A stretch of 64,000 bases of DNA from Elmis aenea (GCA_947652605.1 OX393581.1:27150788-27214787), one strand, 5' to 3'; positions 1-12,591 are shown, counted from the stretch's first letter. Numbers and translations: made by a program. Notes: generated by a model not told the origin, from the sequence alone.

Positions 1-1
1 G

Positions 2-883
2 AGGGGAATCAAGTTGTGGCTTAGATCAGATTCTTTTACTGGATATACGTAAGATTTCAACATATACACAGGCCGTGAAACTGAACGTTTAGATGGAACT
101 CTTGGCGAACGTGTAGTAAAAAAACTAATTTCTACAGCAAAAGAGAAAGATATCACCTTTTGTTTTGATCGCTTTTTTACTTCGATTACTCTACTACAGG
201 ATATAGATTATGCAGCACTAGGAACTTGTAATCAAAATAGAAAAAATTTACCGAAAATCAAGGATAAACTGAAAAGAGGTGAATATGTGTTTCAGTGCAG
301 CAAAGATGGACTATTGTTTGTGAAATGGCAAAACACAAAAGAGGTCCTTATGTTGAGCAATTGCCATAATGCGAATGTTATGTCTGTCAATAAAACTTTG
401 AAAGATGGCTCCAAAATCAGTGTTCCTTGTCCAGAAATGGTTGCTTCATATAGAGAGATTATGGGAGGGGTTGATTTGGCCGACCAGATGATGGGATTAT
501 ACGAACTCGATCGCAAATCAAACAAATGGTGGAAGAAAGTTTTCTATCGTCTGCTTATGATGGCTGTCGTAAACGCATGGATTATCTATAAAGAGAAGAC
601 AAAGAAAAAAATTCCTTTCCTGCAATTTCTAGTGCCCCTGGCGGAAGAAATGATAGCTGAAGGAAGAAAAACAGCAACTGTGCGACGTCTATCGAAAAAA
701 GGAAGACCATCTGGGAAAAGACAGCGGCTCGAAAATGTATCTTTACATCTTCCAGTTGAAGGTGCAACTCGAAGAAGATGCAAGAGATGCGCAGGAAATA
801 ATATTCAAAAACGCACAACGACAATTTGTCAAGAATGTGACATTCCGTTATGCTACAAATGTTTTGCAGCATATCATTCTTAA
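2..883 (+). pseudogene. piggyBac transposase, 3' part, with an internal stop
   Basis: One reading frame runs from the window edge to the stop at 881-883, broken only by TAA at 50-52. It reads as a piggyBac-type DDE transposase (DDE_Tnp_1_7). An N-terminal piece includes KLWLRSDSFTGYT before the stop. The segment CFDRFFTS contains the second catalytic Asp position, and GGVDLADQM contains the third. A basic linker follows, then a C-terminal cysteine-rich zinc domain (CKRC...CQEC..PLCYKC) of the type that binds the element's ends. The stop falls where related proteins continue without a break, so this copy is probably dead, although only that one lesion is visible. The 5' half lies left of the window. 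An ATG-initiated reading could begin only downstream of the second catalytic Asp, so no active enzyme is expected from this piece. Confidence 0.9.
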
Positions 884-950
884 AATACATTGAATTATAT
901 ACAATAAAAACATTTAACATTTTCCAAAGAAAGTTTTTCTATAGGACTGA

Positions 951-1000
951 TGGTACATAAAAGCACCACAACAAAAGACTAATGGTGCTTATATGTACCA
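951..1000. repeat. Hairpin downstream of the piggyBac transposase
   Basis: The arms 951-968 (TGGTACATAAAAGCACCA) and 983-1000 (TGGTGCTTATATGTACCA) pair with one mismatch around a 14-nt loop. The hairpin sits 68 nt past the transposase stop. Subterminal inverted repeats are usual in piggyBac elements, so this probably marks the element's right end region. I did not find a clear GGG-TTAA terminus beyond it, so the exact element end is not set. Confidence 0.6.
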
Positions 1001-1410
1001 CTACCCTCTTCAACCCCTTGATGTTTTTTATTAGATTTTTTATTATAAAAGCTTAAATTGACTTATACAAACATAAAAAAATCACAAAAGTATTCCTATA
1101 TCTCTCAGAAAAAAAATCGTCGCGAAAGGGTTATGGCTATTTCCCGAAATAAATTTAAAATTGAAAGGAAACCGCTTTGATACGATTGTGGACATAATAA
1201 GGCATTTGACAGAGATTTAGAAGCGATATCAAAAGGGGAATACCGAAAAATGTTCAAAAAAACGTATGGCAGCTTTAGTCCTTGTATCGAGGCACAATGA
1301 ATGTACTTGGGATAAAAATAAGTAAAAACAATTTTTCTCATTTTATATTTTTGCCGACAATATACGAAATTTCGCGACAGAAAGTGTGCGTAATATAAAA
1401 TTGCACCTAC
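1001..1410. other. No recognisable feature
   Basis: AT-rich DNA between the piggyBac hairpin and the most 3' visible exon of gene A. I looked on the minus strand for the next GH31 exon (the VLPDMIGGN segment, which in gene B follows after a 57-nt intron) and did not find it here. Confidence 0.6.
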
Positions 1411-4400
1411 TTGGTGTATCCGGTCAAGCTCATCTGTAAGAGAGTGGTTATTAGTGTGTATAGTCCACCTCCAGTACCCCAAACAGAATTTTTGTCGAGC
1501 ATTCTAATGAAATTAGGCAAATCTTGTGTGCTGCAAACAAAAATATATTTTACTTTATGCTACTAGATATTATTTTAATCAGTTGTGTTGTTATATTTGT
1601 TGTTAAGTATGAATAGAAACCAGTCAAGCTCGAAGGACTATGTCTTAAACTCTAGATAACAAAACGAAAGGTTGGGTTCGCTTACCAATAAGGTGCACAA
1701 ACACACAACGATACATGGGCAAATGCACTGAAATAAGTCTTTATGGCGAGGTTACCCGACAGCCACGAAACCAAAAAGCAAAATTTAAAAATATGTAATA
1801 CAAAACGCTCTTTTATCCCAACGAACAATGCCTAACTTTTTTAAATATTCAAATAAAGGAAAGCTTTACTTTTAAAGCTCAAAAATAAATCTATGATGCA
1901 TTTGCTTTCTTGGTAGAAAAAGTAAAAAACTTTAAATTTGATAAAATATTCTAAATGGCTATTGCTATAGGTTACTTTAAACTAGGGTTTCTCATATTTG
2001 ACCATTTTGCTTGTCCCGGGATTCCGGGAAGAAATCGGCCTTTGTCCCGGGATCCCGGGATGTAATAAATTATGTCATAATTTTTAAATAAATAACCCAA
2101 AAAATTAAGGGAGCGGTTTATTACTTAAAAACAACTCCAAGTCATATATGTAATACATTTTGCTCTATGATTATTACAAATAATTCAATAATATTGGTGA
2201 GAGAAACATACATTTGGGAATTATAACCTTTCTATTGCAATTTCATATTTATGAATACAATAATATAATTTTTACAATGAATTTTCGTAATGTGATTTAA
2301 GAAAACGAAGGTGATCTGTGCTTCAGTCAATTAGTCTTTTTCTTAATTTATTAACAAAAAGTCCTGCTGCATAAAATGCTCTCTGTCTCTATTGATGTAG
2401 GTGAATTGTCTTGAGCGCATCTAGCAGCAAAGAAACTTCGTTATTATCAATAAAATTTCATTTATAAGCTATTTTGCTTTGAATTATCAGGGTACACAAA
2501 AATAAAACTGTAAAAGTATTTTGAAGATATTAACTTTGTAATGGAGACAGGGCTTCTTTGCGCCATACTAAAAGAGAAAAATTATTTTGAAGTTTTTCCA
2601 TAATTTACTGTTAGTAAAGACATTTTAAGCATAACATTCTGATAAGTTATAATAGTATTACAAAGATCTTAGCACAAAATAAACGAAAACAACACTTTTT
2701 TAAAATCCCGGGAATTCCCGGGACAAAAAGCATTTCCCGGGAAATATAAAATAGCTTAAAATGGACCGGGATCCCGGGATCCCGGGATCCCGGGAAAGAA
2801 ACCCTACTTTAAACCTATTTAACGGCTCAAAAAGTATTAAAAATACTATGTTTTTTTAAAGAGAGGAGGTTTATTTAAAAGGAGTTAATGTACCTACAAT
2901 ACAAAATAAATAGCCTTGTATTTTAATTACTATTAAACATTTTTTATTAGTTTTGATAATTACTAGTATTTTTAAAATATTATTACAAGTTGTATGAATG
3001 ATTTCGTGATAGATCGTTTTATTTGAATAATTATGTATTACATTCTACCCATATTTTTTTTTAGCACTATCTTGTAAAGCAAGAACCTAATAAAAGAACC
3101 ATACATAAAAACCAAATTGATAGATATAATTAAGTAAGCGTAAAGATAATAAAACTTTGCAATATTTTTTACTTCATTGATAACTTCAGAGATAAATCAA
3201 AATAAACTGTTTTGGCTATTAAATGAATTTGTGTAGGTATGTAAAAAGTTGAGAGATCGCTCAGGGCATTCTAATTAAACACATATTTGTAAATGACGTC
3301 TGCAAAATAACGTTCTACGAGCGGATTTCGACATACAAACAAACAACCGCAGCATCCTTAAAAAATTTATCAAAATTTAAAAGATATATTCTAATTACTT
3401 TTATTAAAATTTTAAAGTGTTAAATAAATGACATTTTATTAATAAAAATTAACTTTACACCATTTGTTACTTAAAAATCGTGCAGTTTTTTAAAAAATAA
3501 CTGCAATTCTTGCTAATTAACTTTTTTTTAAAACAATTGTTTAATTTAGAATTTCACAAAATAATCTTAACAAGATTCGATATAGATCCCAATATCAACT
3601 ACATCTCTATGCAAACCGGGGATGGAAAACGTAACGTAACGATACCCGATAACGTTATAATAACGATTCAACTACAATTTTTTATACAATAACGTATAGA
3701 TATTTTAATAACGTTATGTAACGTTATAATAACCAATAACGTTTCATTAAAAGTTATTTTGTATCGTTATTCTCTATAAATTAAATTTTTAAATGGCATT
3801 CTTTTTATTTTCAGAAGATATAATATTTTGTTTGTATTGTAGAAATTAAAATGAAAATAAAATATCTCAACGTAATTTTGAACTATTTTTTAAATTTACA
3901 TTTTACAGATCCTAAAATTAATTTCAGAGTTGTAAATAAAAAATATTTTTAAAACGTTATATATCATAATTTGTGTAACGTTATATAATATAACAATTCA
4001 TATTTTTAGTGTTATTTATAACGTTATGTAACGAAAACAAATACTTCTAATAAATAACGTTATACAATAACGTAACGATTTAAAACGGTATTCCATCTCT
4101 GATGCAAACAATATAATGTTAGTAATTGCCGTTTTCCTTTAATATTGGACTAACGTAAAATTTTTAATAACCTGTACGTTAGGTAGTTATTATTGGAAAT
4201 GTCATTAAGGCTTTATCTCTTATTTAAAAAATATATCATTACAACGTCCAGTGCATATAAATTTACCTACATTATTGCGAAAACAGTGATTAAGAAACCT
4301 CAAAAATTCTGTATCACGATCACACATACTACGTAGGTGTAGATAAAAAATAAGATAAGCGAAATTCTCATGTTTAACTTAGAATTTAGTACACCCTACA

Positions 4401-7400
4401 ATATCTCACTGTCATAAAAATCGATCATAATCATTTTTATTAATTTTATTTGCAATGGTCTCCTTTTAAGACTTGCAATATATAAGATTCTCAAGACTTA
4501 CCCCCATCCTGTACGTATTTCTGTTAGGTCTCCTAGTTGAGAACAAGTTCTGACATAATCCGCAGTTATTTTTGTAGGAAGCGAATCCATATCTCCTGTC
4601 AGCACCGGATTCTGCATTACAACCAAAATAAATTTTACAGTAAGAAACAACTTAAAAATAATATCTAGTAATTCATTTCAGTATAATAATGTAAGTTGTT
4701 ATTGCATAAATACTTTACTTTTGGTACACGTTAAAATGGGAAAAATTTGACAAAAAAATCAAACGTTTTAAGGTAATATACTTTATATTGCGATTTACTT
4801 TTTGGGTTGCCTGTTCTTTTTTTTTTGCTAACATCTTAGTTTATATTTACAATCTGCTTACTTTGAAGCAAAAAGCGAATTTGTTGACAAACTAAATTGA
4901 GAATGTTTACCTACTATTCACTGACAGTTACCTCATATTTTGTCGTTGGCAAAAAAATAGGGTATGACTTGTGCTAATACATGAAAATTAATTAAATTCT
5001 GCATCATTTTAATTACTTTTAGATCAATTTGGCAGTCCAAGTCAAGATGACCAACAAATTAAAACTAGCATCTGAATAGTTAAAAAAGGTTCTATTTTAA
5101 GAGTAGGACTGTTAGCGATAATTATAATTTAGTTTTTGTGATGTAGTTGTGAGTAGAGATCTCTAAATCAGCACAGAAAATAAATTTGACAAGTAACTCC
5201 GATGGAGTATAGACAAAAGGAATGTTCCGGATGCCTTAAAAAGATTAACAGGAAACAAAAAAACCTGAAAATCTTAGAACAGATTCGTGCAACGTTTTAA
5301 GTGAATTGGTTAATTGTAAGTTTTATGAAATTGTAAACAACTTCAATAAAGTATAATAAACGTTGCATAAAGTCACCGACTTCGTAGAAATATTTAACAT
5401 GATATAAATGTTACTTGAACCGAAAGTCTGCTAAAAATAAGAATGTTTCTTTGTTGCAAATATGTCGAAGTTTAATCACATTCCAGTCAATTATATCTTA
5501 ATAATATTAACAAATTGATTTTTGGTTTTAATTTTAATTTTGAATATTCAATAAAGAATCGAAGTTTGTTTTTGGCTTATGTTTTTGTGAAATGTATAAA
5601 TTTAAATATTAAATATAATTTCTCTTCTTAGATACACATCTTCTTTAAAATCAAAATTATTAAACTGACAACCACCCTATTTTGGGTGTTTGTGCAAATT
5701 TTGTTTAAATGAATTGGTAATAATGTTGATAAATTTACCAAATTATACTTTATATACAAGTACAACAATATGTTTAATATCAAGTTGAACATTAGTCAAG
5801 TTTCTCACATTTTACTGTACCTACATCAAAAGTTCAACAGTAGTTTGCACGTAAAAAAAGTTGGTTGAACATTTCTGAAATTATAAATAATCAAGGAATG
5901 CAGTACGAAATTTTAACAAGCAATTAAATAAGGGTATTGATAAACTTACATCAGGAGTAAATGTTACTTCTCCGGCATCAAATTTAAATCCATCAATTCC
6001 ATGTTGAGCTTGAAGTAATCTTAGCCTATCTACGAACCACTGAGCTGCTTCCGCGTTTGTAAAATCTATGTAACGAGCTTCATTAGGACGACTGTTCCAC
6101 CAACTAGTAAGTTGGCTTCCATCTTCATTGGTTACGAAAAATCCTATAATTTACCTTATGTTAAATTCTAGTAAGTTTGCAAATTTACTAATTTACCATT
6201 TGCTATGCCAATATTTGTGTATTCTTCGCAGTCAATATTAACAAACGGATGGACCCATAGCGTTACTCTAAATCCCAAAGCTTTGAGATCGGCGACAGTG
6301 GTATTGATGTCACCAAAAGTGGTAGGTGAAAATGTCAGAGAACCATAACAAGTCTAAAATAAATTTAAGAAAATTAATGAAAATATGTTTCAAATATAAT
6401 TAAATCAAACAAACATGTTCTGCATGTACTTAATTTAATTAACAACATATTTTACTACAAAACAATTGAATGGGTGAGTGGAAAAAGGAAATAACTCCAA
6501 AATTCACTATTTTTGGGAAACAACATTTTTTTGATTGTAGCTTCTGGTTTCACGTTTACATCAAAACACACCATTGAACATTTGTCAGATACACTCTAGA
6601 GGATAACAAAATGCAATAAATTTTTATTTTTTTTAATTAATAAATTGTACAAATTTTTTTTTTTGCAGCTGGAATTAATTCCTTTTTCCAATCAATGACA
6701 TTTTTTTAATTTTTTGAAACAAAAATCAAGTTTTTCTTAAGGATTAATAATAATACATTGTATTTACAAGAAAGCAAACATTATATTACCAACAAAAAGT
6801 CATATTTCTATTTCATAAACGAAAATAAATGAATAAATACACAGTACATTATTTTCAAAATACCTATTCTGGTCACCATTTTTTAAACATTAAAATCTCT
6901 TCATTTTTTACATCATGGACCGTAAATATTTTTTTTTTTAAATTTCTATTATGTTATTGTACTGCTGAGGTACATAAACACTATCATGCCTCCGACAACA
7001 TGCTTGAAGAGAGTACCAACTCCAGGAGTTATTTTTTTCTTCTACTCAATGAAGTATTTTCAATCTCATTACAGTGGTAACCATTACTGGAATTAATTCC
7101 TTCTTCTACTCATTAATGCGCTTAGGTTTGTAGAACAAAATGGCTATCTCAGTTAAAAATTACCAAAACATGGAGTTATTACCTTTTTCCACTCACCGAT
7201 TCAATTGTACAATTAATTGGTTTTACTTTTAAATTATGTAGTAATTAATCTGTTAAACGGTTTAAGACTTTTTGTTTAGTATTTTTCCACAAAGCATTTG
7301 ACAAAAAGTGGATTGCAAATGTTTATATATAATATACCAATAAAAAAAAAATAAAGATATTTTATATCTTTAAATATTTTAACTTAAATTTTTTTCCCAT

Positions 7401-9712
7401 AATATCTTAAAAATAATTAAAAGTCTTACTTGAAAATACATGTTGTAATTACACAAAAGAAAAAAAAAACATATTCCATAGGATACGCTTTCGAAATCGC
7501 ATCGTTTTAATATGATATTTTGTGAACGGAGAAACACAAATATATTTGCCATTACTGAGTCAGCTATAGATTTAACACATCAACAGTTTAAATAAATTTA
7601 AATATTTTTTCATATAGCAAAGTTTTTATATTGATGGGAGTTTCATTAAGAGTATTTAAGTTTTCACCTAGTGTATGATATTTAATTTCAAAAATAAAAA
7701 AGCTCAAAATGTATCAGTTAACAAGTGATTAATTTTAAATATAAATACCTGTACGTTTATTTACATATTTATTTGTCTTATTTTTACGTTAAATTACGTC
7801 TTAAGAAATTCTTTACAGTTTAAAGACTCTTGTTTCTTCGTCTGTGAATTATTTTCTGTTTTAATATTTACATCTTTACTACTTACATAGATTTTCTTCA
7901 ATGAGGGATACTTCTTAAGCGAAAAATAAGTATTTTTTAAATTTTAACATACACAGGTAAGCTTACTAAATATCCTACGTTTTTGGGTATCAGAAATTAC
8001 AAGACTTACAGAATCGCTTAAGTGGGTAAAATTGTGTAGAATTTTAAGCTAATTTTAATTTTCAAATAACTCCAAAATTTACGAAGTATGTATTACTATT
8101 TTTTATGTTGTTCAATAACTTCTACGTTTATTGGGATAATTTTACGAAAATTCTTTTTTTCTGTCTAGTTATGCAAGAAATCGAACGATAGCATTTTTAT
8201 TTGATTTACGAGTATCTTTGAATGGTTTCGGGACGATAGTCAACTTTTTTGTTTCTTAGAGTTTTCTTTTACAAAAAAAAATTATGACATAATGTTTGGT
8301 TGTAAAAAATACTAACTATTGATTGATGTAAAAAATGAATAAGTCGTCCATAAGAAATATTTTTTTAAAAGAAAGATATTAGCAAATAAATGCTACTGTT
8401 CGATCTCTATGATACTACAACATAAAAGCATTTTTTTTTTTATATAAATACCAAAAATACAAAACCAATATTAAGAAAATAAACATCAGATCTTCTGCCT
8501 ATTTTTGTAAACATTCGCGTTATTTAAAACTTAATTAAAAATGTAAATTAGCTGTAAATTATATTTTCTTGTACCTAATAAATCGACTTTGTAGTTATAA
8601 TGATATTCAAAAGACCGGAAAGTTTTTCTTACGTGGTAAATGATCTAATGCAAACTCTTACCTCCCAGAAATCATCAATTTCAACTTGACCGTTAAAACC
8701 ATTACTGATTATTTCATTTGCAAACTGCATGACTATCGAATCGTTGATGTCTCTCTTATATCTGGCCCAGGTTGACCAAATAGGTTGTTCGATCATTTCG
8801 TGATTAGGATCACCTAAAAGAAAATACATTAAAAATTGTACTAAAATCTTTAACATCCTTACCCGTTGGTTTTCCCAAAAAGTTTTCCACTGCGTGCATA
8901 TGAGCATCTTTAGCATTCGTGGCAGCTCCTAGATTATAACTCAAAATAACCTGAAATTAAAAAAGTTATAGTTTCACAAATTATTTCAGAGGGAACAGTG
9001 TTTTAACCTTAGTGCGCCCCTTGTACGGTTCTTCCACCTTAGCTATGAAACAAACTTGATCGTCCTCAGAAGAATTTTGATCGATGAATAGTGGAACGTT
9101 ACGGTCTACAAACACATAGGCCCCGTTTGAATTCAACCAGTATGGTTCAGTGATCGCGGCAAACTCGTTCTCTTGAGGCATATTAACAAAATTATCAAGC
9201 GTTAATTTTTCAATAGGCCAAAGTTGTTCAATTTTTTCAGGACCACCGAACCAATTAGTATTCGAACTATCAAGAGCGTAGCAGTCTTTCATAACAGTTG
9301 ATGTACTATTTGATTGCCACAGAATGTTGAATGAGCTGTTGATGTTACTTGTCACATGAAGCCTTGTATTTAGGCCAACAAGTAGACAATTTTCGATGCC
9401 CACACAATCTCTTATATCACCTGCCTCTAAACCCATGCCAACACCAAGTCTTCCTCTTAACTTCTGCGTGCCATCTTTAAACATATCAGTTAAAATTTAC
9501 CCTAACTGTACAAAAACATTACCTCTTGAGACACTTAATTGGAAACTATCTGCAATAAACGAGATATTTAAGCTTATCCCATCCTTTTCCCAAAGAATTT
9601 GCGCGTTTGCTTGCCAAACGACGAGCAACAGCACTACGGAAAAAAAGGAAATTAATCTAAATAATGCAAGAACAATCAACTGAACTAACTCACAGTAAAT
9701 GATTCCCTTCAT
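1411..9712 (-). CDS. Secreted GH31 glycosidase, MYORG-like (copy A), 3' end missing
   Basis: Nine exons were assembled on the minus strand: 9712-9694, 9633-9523, 9474-9008, 8950-8863, 8813-8662, 6353-6197, 6143-5950, 4611-4502 and 1530-1411. They give 472 codons plus two bases, all with GT-AG junctions and matching phases. The start ATG is at 9712, followed by a hydrophobic signal peptide ending near QANA|Q. GH31 landmarks are IWSTWARYK (exon 5), TLWVHPFVN (exon 6), DGFKFDAGE (exon 7, nucleophile Asp about residue 387) and RMLDKNSVW (exon 9, Asp about residue 445). The second Asp lies 58 residues after the first, close to the spacing of the two catalytic Asp in human MYORG as I recall it. The expected role is an extracellular or secretory-pathway exo-alpha-glycosidase; the substrate cannot be told. 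Compared with copy B, the last three exons (VLPDMIGGN onward) are absent before the window edge, so the gene either continues to the left around the piggyBac insertion or is truncated. The first intron (60 nt) is in frame, so reading through it also stays open. Confidence 0.88.
1983..2806. mobile_element. hAT element with CCCGGGA subterminal repeats
   Basis: The termini TAGGGTTTCT and AGAAACCCTA are perfect 10-bp inverted repeats. The flanks 1975-1982 and 2807-2814 are identical 8-bp duplications (CTTTAAAC), the hAT hallmark. Just inside both ends lie repeated CCCGGGA / TCCCGGGAT blocks, including an uninterrupted run near 2767-2795. The element is 824 bp and sits in the intron between exons 8 and 9 of GH31 copy A. 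Confidence 0.9.
2284..2445 (-). pseudogene. Decayed hAT transposase C-terminal (dimerisation) segment
   Basis: One minus-strand frame reads LLLDALKTI, then a stop, RQRAFYAAGLFVNKLRKRLID, a stop, and STDHLRFLKSHYE. This follows the hAT C-terminal dimerisation motif (SLL..LKTI.PTS.E.ERAFS.AG..V.KLR..L). Two in-frame stops inactivate it. It lies inside the 1983-2806 element and shows that the element descends from an autonomous hAT copy. Confidence 0.75.
3617..4101. mobile_element. hAT MITE with AACGTTAT subterminal arrays
   Basis: The element starts CGGGGATGGAA and ends TTCCATCTCTG (inverted, two mismatches). It is flanked by identical 8-bp duplications ATGCAAAC at 3609-3616 and 4102-4109. Both ends are packed with AACGTTAT / ATAACGT repeats (about 3626-3780 and 3952-4080), leaving a short AT-rich middle. 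No coding capacity is seen. It is 485 bp and lies in the same gene A intron as the 1983-2806 element. Confidence 0.88.
4612..5949. other. Gene A intron 7
   Basis: AT-rich intron between the nucleophile exon (6143-5950) and exon 8 (4611-4502). It is bounded by GTAAGT at 5949 and TGCAG at 4612. I see no repeat or coding segment in it. Confidence 0.6.
6354..8661. other. Gene A intron 5 (2.3 kb)
   Basis: Very AT-rich intron between exon 5 and exon 6 of GH31 copy A, with many poly-T and poly-A runs. No transposase, RNA gene or inverted-repeat element was recognised. Short open frames here (for example 6829-7080 plus) have no sign of being genes. Confidence 0.6.
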
Positions 9713-9747
9713 CCTCACACAATTGTAGCAATCCAGTAGTTCGGGTG

Positions 9748-9755
9748 TTTATATA
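9748..9755 (-). promoter_or_regulatory. TATA box of GH31 copy A
   Basis: TATATAAA on the minus strand, 35-43 nt upstream of the ATG at 9712. Normal TATA-to-start spacing would put transcription initiation near 9724 and leave a 5' UTR of only about a dozen bases. Confidence 0.6.
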
Positions 9756-12237
9756 CTAGTTGTATCTATAACATTTACATATCAGTACATTGTTTATAAG
9801 ATAATGATCTTCGATGTACAACCGTAAATCAAATACAATTAGAAGTATACAAAATAAGCGGGTAATAAACTGTACTTGCTCTATTGAACGACTCATAAAA
9901 TTATAAGAATGATGTGATGTTTTCCCCGTCTACATATAGTAACATTTATCGTTGAAACATAATATACCATAAATCTGCATAATGTTATAAGTGGTTGATC
10001 CCTTTTTACAGATTGCTTAGTAAATCGCACGAGTTTCGACTTTTTTTCAAAATTTAATTCTAATGTTAACATTTTTTGCAACTGCTAACCTTTCTGAATA
10101 CAGCTGTTCCTTAGTTAATAAAGTCGCTTGCGGAGCTTAGTAACTACACTTTTAAAATTTAAAAAGTGCTTTTGTGTGATCACTTATACAACATGGTACG
10201 TCGAGGAGGTTTTGAAAGGTGGAGAGAAGTGAGAGTGAATTTTTGATTTCCAGTAACGATACTGATTAGGAGGAGGATTTCGAGAGGATAGTATTAGTAG
10301 AGATCAGAGGAATAAATCACACGGACCAAGTGAGGATGTACCTACTATTGTATAGGATGGGTTTTAAAAATGTGGTGAAAGTATGATTTTGGTTTAGTAA
10401 TCAATGTTAAAATCATTAACAGTTTTACCTACATAATTTGATGTAGCAAATAAAACAGCAACTACAAAGCATATAAACGTAGCTACATACATTTCAGTAA
10501 TGAACTCTTGCAACAGATGATATCAAGATTAGCAGAAAATTTTTGATTTACACATTGAACTGCTCAAATCATATTCGCTGGAAAAGGATTCAGGATGTCA
10601 AGCAAATGAATTCGTTATATTGAAATTTAAAAAAGCTCATATTATGACAAGATTGGAAATATCATAATATAGTAGTAATTTTACTATAAAACAATAAATC
10701 AAAAATCAAATATTGTATCTTACTTTGATTATAGAGAAAATATTTTGTTTAAAATAATGCACTAATTGTACCTAATTTGATCAGAAAGACCTGTACCAAT
10801 TAGAATAGTATATTTTACAACAAGTGATGACAGTCCAGTTTTTTTCGTGAGGTGAGATTTATTTACGAGCCGGAAAGTGGCAAGTGAGCAAATCTCACGA
10901 ACGAAAAAAACTGATTTCATCTCGAGTCGTAAATGCAATTTTTTCTAAGAAATTAAAATTATATTATAAAGGTATAACGGTAATGTAAACGAACCAAATG
11001 ACAATATTATTATGTAAAAAGTTTTAATAATTAATCATTTCATTTCCATAGCGACACCACCATACTGACATTGACATAAATAAAATTATAACCTGCAAAC
11101 GAAATATATTTAATATTAATTTTTGTACCATTCTTAGGTTTTTATATAAAATATTACATTAAAATTAATGAGCTAAAGCTAAAAAATCGTAAATTTTACA
11201 ATTTGATTTTGACATTGATATTTGACATTATTTTCACCACTAGTGGCTTTCATGTAGTGTAGGCAGTGAGAAAATAACTGTCATATACATGAGTAGAAAA
11301 AACTAAATTATTATTAATTAAATTCTTCAAAAAGTCATTTTAAATACACACAGTGGTGTAACTGATAAGTGGGACAACTTGTATTTTTTTAAAGATTGAA
11401 TACTATTGAAACGATTACGTGATCGTAACAAAAACCTTTTCAAATCAAGTTCTATATTAGCGTTACAATTGTATCTTAATATCTTAGTATCATTGGCGTA
11501 AAACAGTAGGTATCTTTATTAGATTAATATAAGAAAAAGTCTGTTGTCAAGTATAGTTAACAAAGAAGTTACGCTTTTAAAATGTTTTAAGTGACTTAAG
11601 TGAAGTGTTTACGTGATTGTCTCAAGTACATCACTTTGCAAAATATTTAATTATTTGATTGATTTATATCTTGATAACAAATAAGAGACAACTTACGATG
11701 GCATAGATGAAATAATTTTATTATCTTTTATTCACACATGTTTAGTTTTCGTAGAGATTAGAAGTTTGTTGTAATTATTTATCAAAGACCATGTCAACGT
11801 GTATTGTAAATTTGTTGTAACTTTGTTTATAATATAGGTAAATATTCTAACCAAAAAATCGAAATACGCTGTATATCTCTTGCAATTTGATATTGTTTTA
11901 AAATCTGATAATCATGCCGGTCACTATTCAGTTCGTTAACTGCTAATATACCAATGCAAAATGGCACCAAAAGCAAATAAAAATAGCTGAATATCGCATC
12001 TCAGAAACTAAGCAAACGAACAATTAGGTCTTAACCTAAACTATGAAAACCAAGTTTCAAATGTCTACTATGATTAAAAACAAAACATGACTAAAATTTT
12101 TTCAAATTTTTTGTCTGTCTGGTAGCTGGGAGAAATATTACTATTTACGAAAAATACACTTTTTGCTAATTTAACTATCCAATCCATAACGGTACCTACC
12201 TATTTTCTTCATGAAGAATCTCGTCTATATCCTATAC
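9756..12237. other. Intergenic AT-rich DNA
   Basis: Upstream of GH31 copy A, with no gene seen. The one structured part is an inverted repeat with arms 10836-10860 and 10890-10913 (CAGTTTTTTTCG...CGAAAAAAACTG), probably the subterminal hairpin of an old DNA element. Inverted TGACAGT / ACTGTCA sequences near 10828 and 11280 could be its ends, but this is weak. Confidence 0.5.
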
Positions 12238-12479
12238 CAGTGATTCTTAACCGGGGGGGACGTGAACGATTTTAAGGGGGGCCGTAAAAAATTATAAAAC
12301 GTTTTTGCTTTTTAAAATATCGAAATCTATTAAAAAATATTTTTTGATCCTTACCTTACTCGAACCATGAGAGAGATATCTCCTTAAATAAATCGTTATA
12401 TTTTTGTTACTATAGGTGGTCACGAAAATATTTTAGGATATTTAGGGGGCCGCGACTACTAAAAGGTTAAAAACCACTG
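12238..12479. mobile_element. Charlie-like hAT MITE
   Basis: The ends CAGTGATTCTTAACC and GGTTAAAAACCACTG resemble the classic CAGTGGTTCTCAACC termini of Charlie-type hAT elements. Identical 8-bp duplications TCCTATAC flank it at 12230-12237 and 12480-12487. Runs of G (GGGGGGG, GGGGGG) lie just inside the ends. It is 242 bp with no ORF. Confidence 0.88.
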
Positions 12480-12591
12480 TCCTATACTATAGCAGTTAAA
12501 ATCAACAGGTCAATCATACAGCCATTTTTCGTCGATCACTGCAACAATTTCCAAATTTAATAAGTGATGAATTTTTTTCTCGACAAACAAG

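Noticed and set aside
582..920. Minus-strand ORFs over the piggyBac remnant
   Set aside because: Antisense shadows of the transposase reading frame with no domain of their own.
3617..4101. AACGTTAT repeats considered as a CRISPR-like or origin-type array
   Set aside because: There is no regular spacing or unique spacers, and the block is bounded by hAT-type ends and an 8-bp target duplication.
9396..9683. 95-aa plus-strand ORF
   Set aside because: Lies antisense to exons 2 and 3 of gene A.
9497..9718. 73-aa ORF reading through gene A introns 1 and 2
   Set aside because: It begins at GTG, crosses a GT-AG intron, and ends inside intron 2. The spliced version matches copy B's structure.
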